A DNA stretch of 64,000 nt from Arsenicibacter rosenii (GTDB lineage Bacteria; Bacteroidota; Bacteroidia; Cytophagales; Spirosomataceae). Location: assembly GCF_001870735.1 (NCBI RefSeq), contig NZ_MORL01000004.1, positions 438,250 to 502,249 on the forward strand, read 5' to 3'. Positions 57,901 to 64,000 of this stretch are shown piece after piece. Each line of letters opens with the position of its first letter. Position 1 is the stretch's first letter. A program made the translations under genes and the position numbers. The notes under the pieces are model-generated. The model was given only the letters and a program-made list of their open reading frames with translations, was not told the origin of the DNA and did no database searches.

Positions 57901-58069
57901 GCTCCCGCGCCGAGGCCGCCGGATAGCTCACCTGAACGGTAATTTCGGGAATCGGGATGTCGGGCAGCAGCGATACCGGCAACTGACGCAAGGCCAGTAT
58001 GCCCAGCACAACCAGTACCAGCGTTACGGTACAAACAGCAATCGGGCGGTGCAGCAGATAGCGGGTCAA
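54953..58069 (-). CDS. RND efflux permease (CusA/CzcA/AcrB superfamily)
   Basis: A 1038-residue inner-membrane transporter with the RND plan: helix 1 at about 11-28, a large periplasmic loop, helices 2-6 at about 340-475, a second loop and helices 8-12 at the end. GVYVFNGQRTVGMAIIKQSD, LVLGVGEIIDSAIIIIETIEE and MVVLIGLLDNDSILKIDTMN are recognisable; the Asp in helix 4 (GEIIDSAI) is kept. Start is TTG at 58069, at the very edge of a repeat array; no in-frame ATG lies upstream. Together with the adaptor at 58715-59806 it would export a drug, metal or lipid through an unseen outer-membrane channel. Confidence 0.93.
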   Translation of the reverse strand: MTRYLLHRPIAVCTVTLVLVVLGILALRQLPVSLLPDIPIPEITVQVSYPAASARELQRSIELPLRNQLLQVNHLDDIQSAVQDGQATITLRFDYGTNIRLAYLETNEKIDALLSRLPRDLERPKVIRAGAGDLPVFTLNVWPKAGKPQDFPALSDFCENVLKRRIEQLTDVALVDATGLAQPEAVVQADPGKLAALGLTDRQLADLLKQANLQPGNFTVREGPYQYSVRFGSVLQTRQDIENLYIPVGGTAGGSNAALTDPRVSYFADNVQQSGNAQTAAPRRLLALRDVATVSIREQPQKGVYVFNGQRTVGMAIIKQSDAQLLHLRRELDKLLRQFQTDYPDMSFALSQDQTELLDLSISNLVSNLLTGALLTFVMVFFFLRDRRLPLLIGLVLPVSLAVTFLGFYGLGLSINIVSLAGLVLGVGEIIDSAIIIIETIEESREAGASIEEACVTGTEEVIRPLFTSVLTNSAVFLPLLLLSGLAGALFFDQAVSVSLALGVSLLCSYTLVPVLYYLMYRNRRAHPERQGIAVPDEEARQLSFSQETRVMRWLAAAYNFLFRAAFRFKGSLLACMVLLLAGAVWMSGQIGKQGMPAVSRTESEVAIDWNEPLTVAENQRRVTTLLGLLKTRPDYVSAFIGQQQFVINRMGLQQTENETLLSIQLPSVQAYETLNHEIAQTMRRLYPDAVCRIKPAANVFEQLFTTNEPAARLKLYNTRSAEAIPADDAERIRRTMGQGRGVGYRQRLTVRLLPDRLLLYDVDDEVVIQALKTAFNNNQVTTLLYDQRQLPLVLSGSGPVDWQTAFVNNRQKQPVPLRQLIDITPTVDYKTLFADKEGVFVPIDFDALPTLKLPDEPNVLMVWSGRYVRDRQYLTELGWIVCIAIALLFCILTAQFESLQQPLIVMLTIMLGLAGAVWALYLADDSLNVMSAIGMVVLIGLLDNDSILKIDTMNKGRAAHGLMEAIRLAGLRRLKSQMMTFLTTVLGLLPVLFSGGLGAELQRPLALSVIGGMCVGVLISWTVIPLLYWFLERRHGQ

Positions 58070-58071
58070 GG

Positions 58072-58147
58072 AATTTACGATTGATTTACGAGGTACGAGG
58101 TACGATTGATTTACGAGGTACGATTTACGAAGTACGATTGATTTATG
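58072..58147. repeat. GATTTACGA-GTACGA degenerate repeat array, left side
   Basis: Units of GATTTACGA and GGTACGA repeat irregularly (for example GATTTACGAGGTACGATTTA). The array starts 3 bases from the TTG start codon of the RND permease. The array at 58594-58717 carries the same units on the opposite strand. Confidence 0.88.
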
Positions 58148-58183
58148 ACTGATTGTTTCAGGTGCGTACGCTGACGCTTTCGT

Positions 58184-58534
58184 TTATTTCTTTTTGGACG
58201 AAATGCTGATTTTGGTAAAAATGGCCGTCAGTTCATTCGCTTCCCGGGCAAGTGGCTTTACCAGTTCAGGTTTAGTCAGTTTTATTTCGTCCAGGATTTC
58301 CAGCCAATACAACGATTCATCAGCCTCTTCTTCGACCGTATCAATCTTAGCAATAAAATCGGCTTTTGATTTAGCCCGGCAAGCGGCCCGGTAATTGGCA
58401 CCTACAGACGTAGCACATCGTATAAGCTGTCGGCCAACTGCCCACCCCGCCTTCGTATCAGGCAAGCCCTCAACCAGCGCAATCACCTGTATACCAAACG
58501 CTTTCGTCCTCCTTTTCAACTCATCCGAAGTCAT
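58184..58534 (-). CDS. Four-helix-bundle protein (S23 / intervening-sequence type)
   Basis: A 116-residue soluble helical protein from the ATG at 58534. It matches the S23/avd-like four-helix-bundle family: helix 1 ELKRRTKAFGIQVIALVEGL, then AGWAVGRQLIRCATSVGANY, the hallmark ACRAKSKADFIAKID, and EEADESLYWLEILDEIK. First found as proteins encoded inside 23S rRNA intervening sequences; relatives are the Avd accessory proteins of diversity-generating retroelements. Here it lies between an efflux adaptor gene and its permease, framed by opposed repeat arrays, which points to a mobile or repeat-associated unit rather than an efflux part. Biochemical role unknown. Confidence 0.9.
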   Translation of the reverse strand: MTSDELKRRTKAFGIQVIALVEGLPDTKAGWAVGRQLIRCATSVGANYRAACRAKSKADFIAKIDTVEEEADESLYWLEILDEIKLTKPELVKPLAREANELTAIFTKISISSKKK

Positions 58535-58593
58535 AACCAATCAAATAAATAAAAACCAAATAAATGATTTTTATATCATAAATCCTGAATTTC

Positions 58594-58717
58594 CATCACA
58601 AATGTTACATCGTAAATCGTACATCACAAATCGTACATCGTAAATTGTACATCATAATTCGTAAATCGTACATCATACATCCCAAATCGTAAATCGTACA
58701 TCGTAAATCGTAAATCA
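58594..58717. repeat. TCGTAAATCGTACA degenerate repeat array, right side
   Basis: Irregular units of TCGTAAATCGTACA, the reverse complement of the units at 58072-58147 (both contain GATTTACGA(T/G)GTACGA on one strand). The array runs into the TGA stop codon of the adaptor gene at 58715. Confidence 0.9.
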
Positions 58718-59806
58718 TTTCACCTTCGCGTCGTGGGCCAGGTTCAGGTTGCCCGATATGATTACCTGATCACCGGCTTTCAGGCCCTCGCTGACGGCTA
58801 CCTCTGTATCGTTTTCATACGCGATGGTCACATAGTTCCATTTGGCGAGGCGCTGCCCCCCCTCCTCAGCCAGCGTAAACACCACCTTCCGGCCCGACCG
58901 CTCCACCACCGCCGTTTTGGGTATAATGAGTTGACCGGGCACCCGCCGTTCCACCCGTACCCGCACGTTCATGCCCTCAAACAGCTGCCGGTCGGCCTGA
59001 CGAATACCGGCACGGACCAGCACCAGCCCCTGCCCGTTGACGAATGGATTGATTTCGGTCACTTGCCCCTGATACGAGCGTTCAGGCCGTGCCACCGGCA
59101 CAACCGTAACCGGTTGCCCTTCGCGGATAGCCCGTAATTCCGATTCCAGCACCGAAAACTCGGCCTGCAAACCGGCCGTGCTCAGCAGCGTGCAGAAGAC
59201 CTCATAGGCCGTTATGAAGTTGTAGGGTTGTGCCGACAGGTTGGCAATCGTGCCCGCATACGGGGCGCGTAAGTCGGTGTAGCCGAGATTCTGCCGCGCC
59301 AGCGCAAGAGCGGTGTGGGCGCGGTAATAGCCGCTTTTGGTCAGCACAAAGGCACGGGCATTGGGTTTCAGACTGTTGGTATCCAGGTCATGCCCGCCAT
59401 ATTCGGCAATCAGGCCCCGCAGTTGCGCCACCGACTCCCGCACCTGATCTTCGGCCTGACGAACGGCTAATTGCTGATCCTGTTTATCGAGTTGAGCCAG
59501 CAACTGCCCCGCTTGTACGGTCATACCGTTACGCACGAAAATACGGCTGATTGTGCCGCCGCTGCGGAAATGCAGTTTCGATTGAGCGGCGCTCCGGATC
59601 AGTCCCGTTGCTGCCGAAGCCAGCAGAAACGTACCGGTCCGCACCGGCTGCGCCTGCACAACCGGCAGACTTTCGGCATCCGGTTTGTTCAGCGCCGTGC
59701 TATCGGCTTCGGTTGATGCGGTAGAGGCCGCAAACTGACAGGAAACACAGAAAAATATTGATACGCATATAACTACAGATGTGAATTTTAATAATAAATA
59801 ACGCAT
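58715..59806 (-). CDS. RND efflux periplasmic adaptor (HlyD-type) lipoprotein
   Basis: A 363-residue membrane-fusion protein. A lipoprotein signal ends FFCVSC (cysteine about 23). The lipoyl half-motif is SGGTISRIFVRNGMTVQAGQ (about 82-102), followed by a coiled-coil hairpin (about 105-165), the second lipoyl half LRAPYAGTIANL and beta-barrel domains with GMNVRVRVERR and IPKTAVVER. It bridges an RND pump to an outer-membrane channel. The cognate permease is the next gene on this strand, but about 650 bases away because of the inserted four-helix-bundle cassette. Confidence 0.92.
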   Translation of the reverse strand: MRYLLLKFTSVVICVSIFFCVSCQFAASTASTEADSTALNKPDAESLPVVQAQPVRTGTFLLASAATGLIRSAAQSKLHFRSGGTISRIFVRNGMTVQAGQLLAQLDKQDQQLAVRQAEDQVRESVAQLRGLIAEYGGHDLDTNSLKPNARAFVLTKSGYYRAHTALALARQNLGYTDLRAPYAGTIANLSAQPYNFITAYEVFCTLLSTAGLQAEFSVLESELRAIREGQPVTVVPVARPERSYQGQVTEINPFVNGQGLVLVRAGIRQADRQLFEGMNVRVRVERRVPGQLIIPKTAVVERSGRKVVFTLAEEGGQRLAKWNYVTIAYENDTEVAVSEGLKAGDQVIISGNLNLAHDAKVK

Positions 59807-59880
59807 AAGTCATACTTAATATTTCAATTTGTATATACGTCCTAATATAGGGACTTAAAATTACAATATATAAATTATAT

Positions 59881-59915
59881 ACAAAGAATCAGCAGTGCCT
59901 ATTAAGCACTGCTGA
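59881..59915 (-). terminator. Terminator of the propeller lipoprotein gene
   Basis: TCAGCAGTGC / GCACTGCTGA perfect 10-bp stem with a 7-base loop; in the minus direction TTCTTTGT follows. It lies 29 bases past the stop at 59944. Confidence 0.75.
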
Positions 59916-59943
59916 CAAAACAAAGGTTGTATATTATAATAAT

Positions 59944-61155
59944 CTATTGTTTATTTATTCTTGGTTTATATTTAAGTAAAACAAATGGAAGACTATCATC
60001 AGATGTCGTCATTTTTTTTAAATATATACCTTCACTATTCACAAAGGCAACTCCGGAAAAGTATTTCTTAGGGATTTTTATCTCACCTAATATTTTATAA
60101 TTTTTACTTAAAACTATTATCGACGTTTCAAAAGATTTCAACTTAGTATTACGAATATCGCCCTCTACATTCATAGGGTGATTAACCAATCGGTAATATA
60201 TCTCTTTAAATTTATCATAATAGATTCCTCCATAATAAAAATTATTAACAGCATGTTTAAATCTATCTTCAGGATTATTCACAGGCGCAGACATAGGCTT
60301 TACCTCATCAAAATACATGCTATTTGCCATAATTGCTTTGATATTTGACCCATTAATATCCATTTCATAAATATTATTATCTGCTGGAAAACTTACAATT
60401 GCTTTATTTTTACGAGGGTTATAGGTCCTGTATCGCCAATCATATTGTGTTGGATAAAATAAATTATTTTTGTAAATATCTGGAAATGGCAATGAATAAG
60501 TTATATTTTTTGTTTTTTTGTCATAAATTAATATATTTTTTGCATGTTTATAATATTCTTCATAATTCATATGGTTTAAATTTGGATCACACAACAAGGT
60601 AATTAATTTCCCATCATCAATAATATCGCCACTTTTTGCATTTCCAGCTGTAGGCAAAGCAGTGTAACCGTATTTTGATGGAGGGCGACTTAATTGTTTC
60701 TCGTCAAATGGTGTTTCAGAAGGAAGTAGTCTATATTTATCAATTACTGTCCCTTTTGAGTTTATTAAACTTAATCGGTAAAGATATCTTGACAATATAT
60801 AAATACTATCGGGAGATTTAACAAAGAAATCATTTGGATGACCTACACCATCTGGACCTTCTTCAATTAAATTTATCTTATTTAATATTGCTTTAGTAAT
60901 CCAATCGTACACAATTATCTTTTTAGAACTAGAGCTTAATAAGTAAAAGAATTTATTATTGTTTTTCTCATAGAATTGATACTCCAAATTACTTTTGGAT
61001 GTCTCATTATCCAATGGAATATTCTCAATTTTACCTTCCTCAAAAGTAAACAATTCCCTATCTACTGTTTTTCTATTTGAGCATCCCAGAAAAACTAAAA
61101 GACCAAGTAATATAAAAACATGCATTATAAAAAGTATATTTCGCAGGGGCATCAT
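59944..61155 (-). CDS. DUF4221-like beta-propeller lipoprotein (AT-rich)
   Basis: A 403-residue lipoprotein (signal ends LLGLLVFLGC, cysteine about 25). The body has recurring beta blades: KFFYLLSSSSKKIIVYDW, DSIYILSRYLYRLSLINSKG, KNILIYDKKTKNITYSLPF, NIYEMDINGSNIKAI, and ETSIIVLSKNYKILGEI, as in six-bladed propeller lipoproteins of Bacteroidota (DUF4221 / BF3164-like). The family call is by pattern, not proven. Codon use is strikingly AT-rich (many Lys, Asn, Ile), unlike its neighbours. In Bacteroides such propeller genes often lie next to small exported peptide genes, and here a six-cysteine peptide gene lies upstream. Function unknown. Confidence 0.7.
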   Translation of the reverse strand: MMPLRNILFIMHVFILLGLLVFLGCSNRKTVDRELFTFEEGKIENIPLDNETSKSNLEYQFYEKNNNKFFYLLSSSSKKIIVYDWITKAILNKINLIEEGPDGVGHPNDFFVKSPDSIYILSRYLYRLSLINSKGTVIDKYRLLPSETPFDEKQLSRPPSKYGYTALPTAGNAKSGDIIDDGKLITLLCDPNLNHMNYEEYYKHAKNILIYDKKTKNITYSLPFPDIYKNNLFYPTQYDWRYRTYNPRKNKAIVSFPADNNIYEMDINGSNIKAIMANSMYFDEVKPMSAPVNNPEDRFKHAVNNFYYGGIYYDKFKEIYYRLVNHPMNVEGDIRNTKLKSFETSIIVLSKNYKILGEIKIPKKYFSGVAFVNSEGIYLKKMTTSDDSLPFVLLKYKPRINKQ

Positions 61156-61260
61156 ATAAAATAAAATATTAACTCTACAAAAAACAAATCATTTATAAAT
61201 GAGATATTGACAATATTCGTTATTAATTATTAAGAAGCACAAAAAGCAACTAATTTCAAA

Positions 61261-61313
61261 AAAAATAATACATAAAAATGATTAGGTGATTTAAATTAAC
61301 CACCTAATCATTT
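61261..61313 (-). terminator. Terminator of the cysteine-rich peptide gene
   Basis: AAATGATTAGGTG / CACCTAATCATTT perfect 13-bp stem, 12-base loop, then an AT-rich run ending ATTTTT on the minus strand, 7 bases past the stop. Confidence 0.75.
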
Positions 61314-61320
61314 CTCGTTC

Positions 61321-61566
61321 TTAGCTACAAGTTTCTACCTTAGATAAACAGTTACCGGTCCCCGTACACTTTCCTCCTTTGTTTGGTTCCTCAGGTGAAC
61401 CACATCCATCACACACACAGTAATCAAACAAATAATAAGATGCTTCGCCTGGAGTCGTCGTTTGTGCGAAAGCACCAGTATTAAACTTATAACTAGCAAA
61501 AGGTGCTGAACCACTCAATGCTGCTATTGAAGCAAATACAATTAATTTACCTAATTTAGTTTTCAT
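61321..61566 (-). CDS. Small secreted six-cysteine peptide (NVEALA-like)
   Basis: An 81-residue protein. Residues 1-35 form a signal-like leader (MKTKLGKLIVFASIAALSGS onward to GAFAQ). The mature half is short and has six cysteines: CVCDGC near 50-55, then single Cys in GGKC, TGNC and VETC at the end. The layout, a Lys-rich start, hydrophobic leader and Cys-rich tail, resembles the NVEALA exported peptides of Bacteroides. It has its own terminator and a TAnnTTTG element upstream, so it may be strongly expressed. Possible roles include a metal- or disulphide-stabilised surface peptide; none is demonstrated. Confidence 0.65.
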   Translation of the reverse strand: MKTKLGKLIVFASIAALSGSAPFASYKFNTGAFAQTTTPGEASYYLFDYCVCDGCGSPEEPNKGGKCTGTGNCLSKVETCS

Positions 61567-61603
61567 ATTTTAAACATAATTAAGAGATAAAAATTTATCA
61601 TTT

Positions 61604-61611
61604 CAAATATA
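61604..61611 (-). promoter_or_regulatory. TAnnTTTG element for the cysteine-rich peptide gene
   Basis: On the minus strand TATATTTG matches the Bacteroidota -7 consensus, 37 bases before the ATG at 61566. Confidence 0.4.
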
Positions 61612-61654
61612 TGATCTTAATTAAGGTGATTATATTAGCTAAATAACCCATTTT

Positions 61655-61915
61655 TCACCCTCTTATCTCCTTTTTCAAAAATTTTTCAAGCTCCTCTTTA
61701 ACTTCCAGTGCCAATAAGACTAATGCATGATAGCCTTGCTCAGTCAGGTTAAATTTTTCGCGCAGATTTTCACGATGCCGCTGTACGGTTTTCGGGCTGA
61801 TAAACAGTTTATCGGCAGTTTCAGTAATGGTTAATCCTTTTGCACAATATAACAAGGTTTCAGCCTCGCGTTCGGTAAGTGGTAAATTTCTGATCTGGAG
61901 CGTTCTCCTGCACAT
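61655..61915 (-). CDS. Stand-alone LuxR-type HTH protein
   Basis: An 86-residue protein that is almost only a LuxR/GerE helix-turn-helix: PLTEREAETLLYCAKGLTIT at about 12-31, ETADKLFISPKTVQRHRENL (recognition helix) at 32-51, REKFNL after it, then a charged helix (KEELEKFLKKEIRG). There is no receiver, PAS or autoinducer-binding domain, so it would bind DNA constitutively or depend on a partner. It is the first of three minus-strand genes in the AT-rich island and may control the peptide and propeller genes downstream; this is an inference from order only. Confidence 0.85.
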   Translation of the reverse strand: MCRRTLQIRNLPLTEREAETLLYCAKGLTITETADKLFISPKTVQRHRENLREKFNLTEQGYHALVLLALEVKEELEKFLKKEIRG

Positions 61916-62123
61916 GGTGTTGCTTAACGATTAGATGTGTTTTGTTAAACTTACCGCAACGTTACAAAAAAAAAAAACATCTTTGCAAGTAAACAACAAA
62001 ATAAATCCCCATTACTTCATACATAAAATCACATGACAGTAATGGTATATTTTGTTATTCATAATAAATAAAACAAGGTTGAATTTCTTATGAATAACAC
62101 CATTATCACATTACACCATTTTT

Positions 62124-64000
62124 ATGCGTTACCAACTCATCATTTTATTCTCGGTACTGAGCCTGATTGGCCTGGCGCTGTTGCCCAAACTACCGGTGCA
62201 GCTCGCGCCGTCGGATCGGGGGCAGGGGTTAACCGTCAGCTATTACTGGTCCGGGGCGTCGCCCCTCACGCTGGAGCGTCAGGTTACGGCCCGGCTCGAA
62301 GGCGTTCTCAGCACCCTCAGCGGCGTAGAGAAAATCGCGTCGGTGTCGGGCTACAAAAGCGGCTACATCACCCTTACGTTTGATAAACAAACCAATCCGG
62401 ATGATGCCCGGCTGGAGGTAGCGGCGTTGCTGCGGCAGGTCTACCGGCAGCTCCCGCCGGATTGCAGCTATCCCGAAATTTCGGTCAACGCACCCGATGA
62501 TGAGGCCGGTAGCCAAAAGCCGTTGTTTGTCTTACAGCTTAGCGGCCCCGTTGCACCGGCAGCCCTGCAACGCTTTGCCGATGAGCAGCTTAAGCCCCGG
62601 TTAGCCACCACAACGGGAGTAGCAACCATCCGGGCGTTCGGGGGCGCACAGGAAGAGTGGCTGCTCACCTACGATGCCAATCAGCTCAACAGCCTGCACC
62701 TGACCGAAGCCGACCTGCGGCAGGCATTGCAGCAGCATTTCCGGCGGGAGTCGCTGGGCGTTTGGCAGAACGGCAACGGGCAACATATCCGCGTCGCGTT
62801 AAACCCTGTTTCGGCCAATCCGTTTCACATTCCCGTCGCGAACCGCAACGGCCGGCTTATCTACCTGACTGATCTGGTGGCGGTTAGCAAACAGGAACCG
62901 CAGGCGACACAGTTCTACCGCATCAACGGGCAGGATGCCATCAATGTCGTGGTCACGGCCGCTAAAGGGGCTAATCAGCTACAGGTAGCGGCCCGTTTGC
63001 GGCAGCAAATCAACGCTTTCCGGCTACCGGCGGGCTACCGGCTATCGGTCGAGTATGACGCCACGGAGTTTATCCGCGAAAACCTGCAAAAGACCGGCAT
63101 ACAGTCGGCAGTGGCCGTGCTGATTCTGCTCCTGTTTGTGGGCCTCAGCACGCTCAGCTGGCGCTATGTCGGCATCATTGTCATCAGTTCGGTGGTCACG
63201 CTGCTGTTGTCGGTCATCGTCTTTGCGCTGCTTGGCACCGAGATTCACCTCTACTCGCTCGCGGCGTTAACTACCTCGCTGGGTATCCTGATGGACAACG
63301 TTATTGTGATGATCGACCACTACCGCAAACACGGTGACCGGCAGGTGTTTACTGCTTTGCTGGGGGCCACGCTGACTACCTGCGCGGGCCTGATTGTGGT
63401 CTGGTTTCTGCCCGAAGAAAACCGGCAGGCCCTCAGCGACTTTGCCGTTGTGATGGCCGTAACCCTATTTGTATCCCTGTTGGTGGCGGTCGGTTTTGTA
63501 CCGGCCCTGATCCGGCATGTCCCTCAACCGCAGCCGGTTACGCCTGACTTGTCTGTACCCGTTGCTCATACCGTCAGTCGTTTCGGGAGTTGGTATGCCC
63601 GTTTTCTGACCGTGCTGCTGCGTTACCGCAAAACAGCGGCCTTACCGGCGGTTCTGCTGTTCGGGCTTCCTTTTTTCTGGCTTCCCAACCGGCTCGAAAC
63701 CGACCACCCGATGGCCCCCTATTATAACGCCACACTGGGCAGTGACTGGTATCTCGACACGGTTCAGCCGATATTGAACAAATGGCTGGGTGGCACGCTG
63801 CGCCTTTTTGTGAACTATGTTTACGAAGGATCATACTACAGCACTCCCGAACGGACCACCTTATACGTCATTGCCGAATTGCCCAACCAAAGCACATCGG
63901 AGCAGATGGACGCTGTATTCCGGCGGCTGGAACAGGAAATGGGACGCTATGGCGAAATTGATAAATACATTACGCAGGTGAGCAGCGGGCAGGAAGGTTA
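62124..64000 (+). CDS. Second RND-family efflux permease, N-terminal part (cut by right edge)
   Basis: About 625 residues are visible from the ATG at 62124 and the frame runs off the window. Helix 1 is short (RYQLIILFSVLSLIGLALLP). The first periplasmic loop starts LTVSYYWSGASPLTLERQVT; helices 2-6 run from about 330 (QSAVAVLILLLFVGLSTLSW) and include TTSLGILMDNVIVMIDHYRK, matching the RND helix 4 region with Asp kept. It is distinct in sequence from the permease at 54953-58069 and divergently oriented to the adaptor gene. The two permeases could share the adaptor, as in MdtBC-type pumps. Codon use is again GC-rich, marking the end of the AT-rich island. Confidence 0.88.
   Translation, partial: MRYQLIILFSVLSLIGLALLPKLPVQLAPSDRGQGLTVSYYWSGASPLTLERQVTARLEGVLSTLSGVEKIASVSGYKSGYITLTFDKQTNPDDARLEVAALLRQVYRQLPPDCSYPEISVNAPDDEAGSQKPLFVLQLSGPVAPAALQRFADEQLKPRLATTTGVATIRAFGGAQEEWLLTYDANQLNSLHLTEADLRQALQQHFRRESLGVWQNGNGQHIRVALNPVSANPFHIPVANRNGRLIYLTDLVAVSKQEPQATQFYRINGQDAINVVVTAAKGANQLQVAARLRQQINAFRLPAGYRLSVEYDATEFIRENLQKTGIQSAVAVLILLLFVGLSTLSWRYVGIIVISSVVTLLLSVIVFALLGTEIHLYSLAALTTSLGILMDNVIVMIDHYRKHGDRQVFTALLGATLTTCAGLIVVWFLPEENRQALSDFAVVMAVTLFVSLLVAVGFVPALIRHVPQPQPVTPDLSVPVAHTVSRFGSWYARFLTVLLRYRKTAALPAVLLFGLPFFWLPNRLETDHPMAPYYNATLGSDWYLDTVQPILNKWLGGTLRLFVNYVYEGSYYSTPERTTLYVIAELPNQSTSEQMDAVFRRLEQEMGRYGEIDKYITQVSSGQEG

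Noticed and set aside
58594-58717. Short repeats considered as a CRISPR array
   Set aside because: Units are irregular, without constant repeat length or unique spacers, and no cas gene is near.
62090-62383. 97-codon frame beginning MNNTIITLHH at the start of the second RND permease
   Set aside because: It is out of frame with the permease, which reads cleanly from ATG 62124 to the window end with RND motifs.

Overview
The window looks like a chromosomal segment of a Bacteroidota bacterium, most likely a cytophagal relative of Spirosoma (family Spirosomaceae). I infer this from the protein families (CBM9/DUF5916 outer-membrane protein, ThuA-dehydrogenase fusions, GMC oxidoreductase with a Tat-exported small subunit, VTC/DUF4956 pair, DUF2490, DUF1593, DUF421), the near absence of Shine-Dalgarno sequences, and TAnnTTTG elements upstream of several genes. 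Base composition is moderately GC-rich except for one clearly AT-rich island near 59.8-62.1 kb. No rRNA, tRNA or CRISPR array was found.

Layout. 1-4.3 kb: end of a Gfo/Idh/MocA oxidoreductase and a giant ThuA/dehydrogenase/CARDB/cupredoxin lipoprotein. 4.3-9.1 kb: sensor-less histidine kinase, histone-H1-like protein, SpoU methyltransferase, mutS. 9.2-15 kb (minus strand): GH13 lipoprotein lacking its catalytic nucleophile, rpe, SanA-like protein, parC. 15-23 kb: DUF5916 protein, dapA, ligA, universal stress protein, DUF2490 protein. 23-32 kb: a second ThuA/dehydrogenase giant (with cytochrome c instead of cupredoxin), glgB, CAP-domain protein, DUF1593 protein. 32-42 kb: cydAB, LolA-like protein, SlyD-like FKBP, DUF421 protein, CvfB-like protein, PAS histidine kinase, Spy-like protein, SBF-like transporter, NIPSNAP protein. 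42.5-49.3 kb: VTC-DUF4956-DUF2490 operon, radical SAM protein, REP-associated transposase with 120-bp repeats, M24 peptidase. 49.4-54.9 kb: periplasmic sugar isomerase, GMC oxidoreductase with subunit 3, YihY protein, RluA-type synthase. 55-64 kb: efflux genes (RND permease, adaptor, and a second divergent RND permease cut by the right edge) interrupted by two foreign-looking blocks.

How the genes relate. The two ThuA giants, the GMC/subunit-3 pair, the secreted TIM-barrel isomerase and the Gfo/Idh/MocA fragment fit periplasmic sugar oxidation feeding electrons to copper or haem carriers and perhaps to cytochrome bd. mutS, ligA and parC are housekeeping DNA genes scattered without operon logic.

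The parts most worth following up are: (a) a four-helix-bundle (S23-type) gene framed by oppositely oriented degenerate repeat arrays, wedged between efflux adaptor and permease genes; (b) the AT-rich island encoding a lone LuxR-type HTH protein, a secreted six-cysteine peptide and a propeller-like lipoprotein; (c) the inactivated-looking GH13 protein; (d) the matched pair of dehydrogenase fusions with exchanged electron carriers; (e) the REP-type repeats beside their probable transposase.
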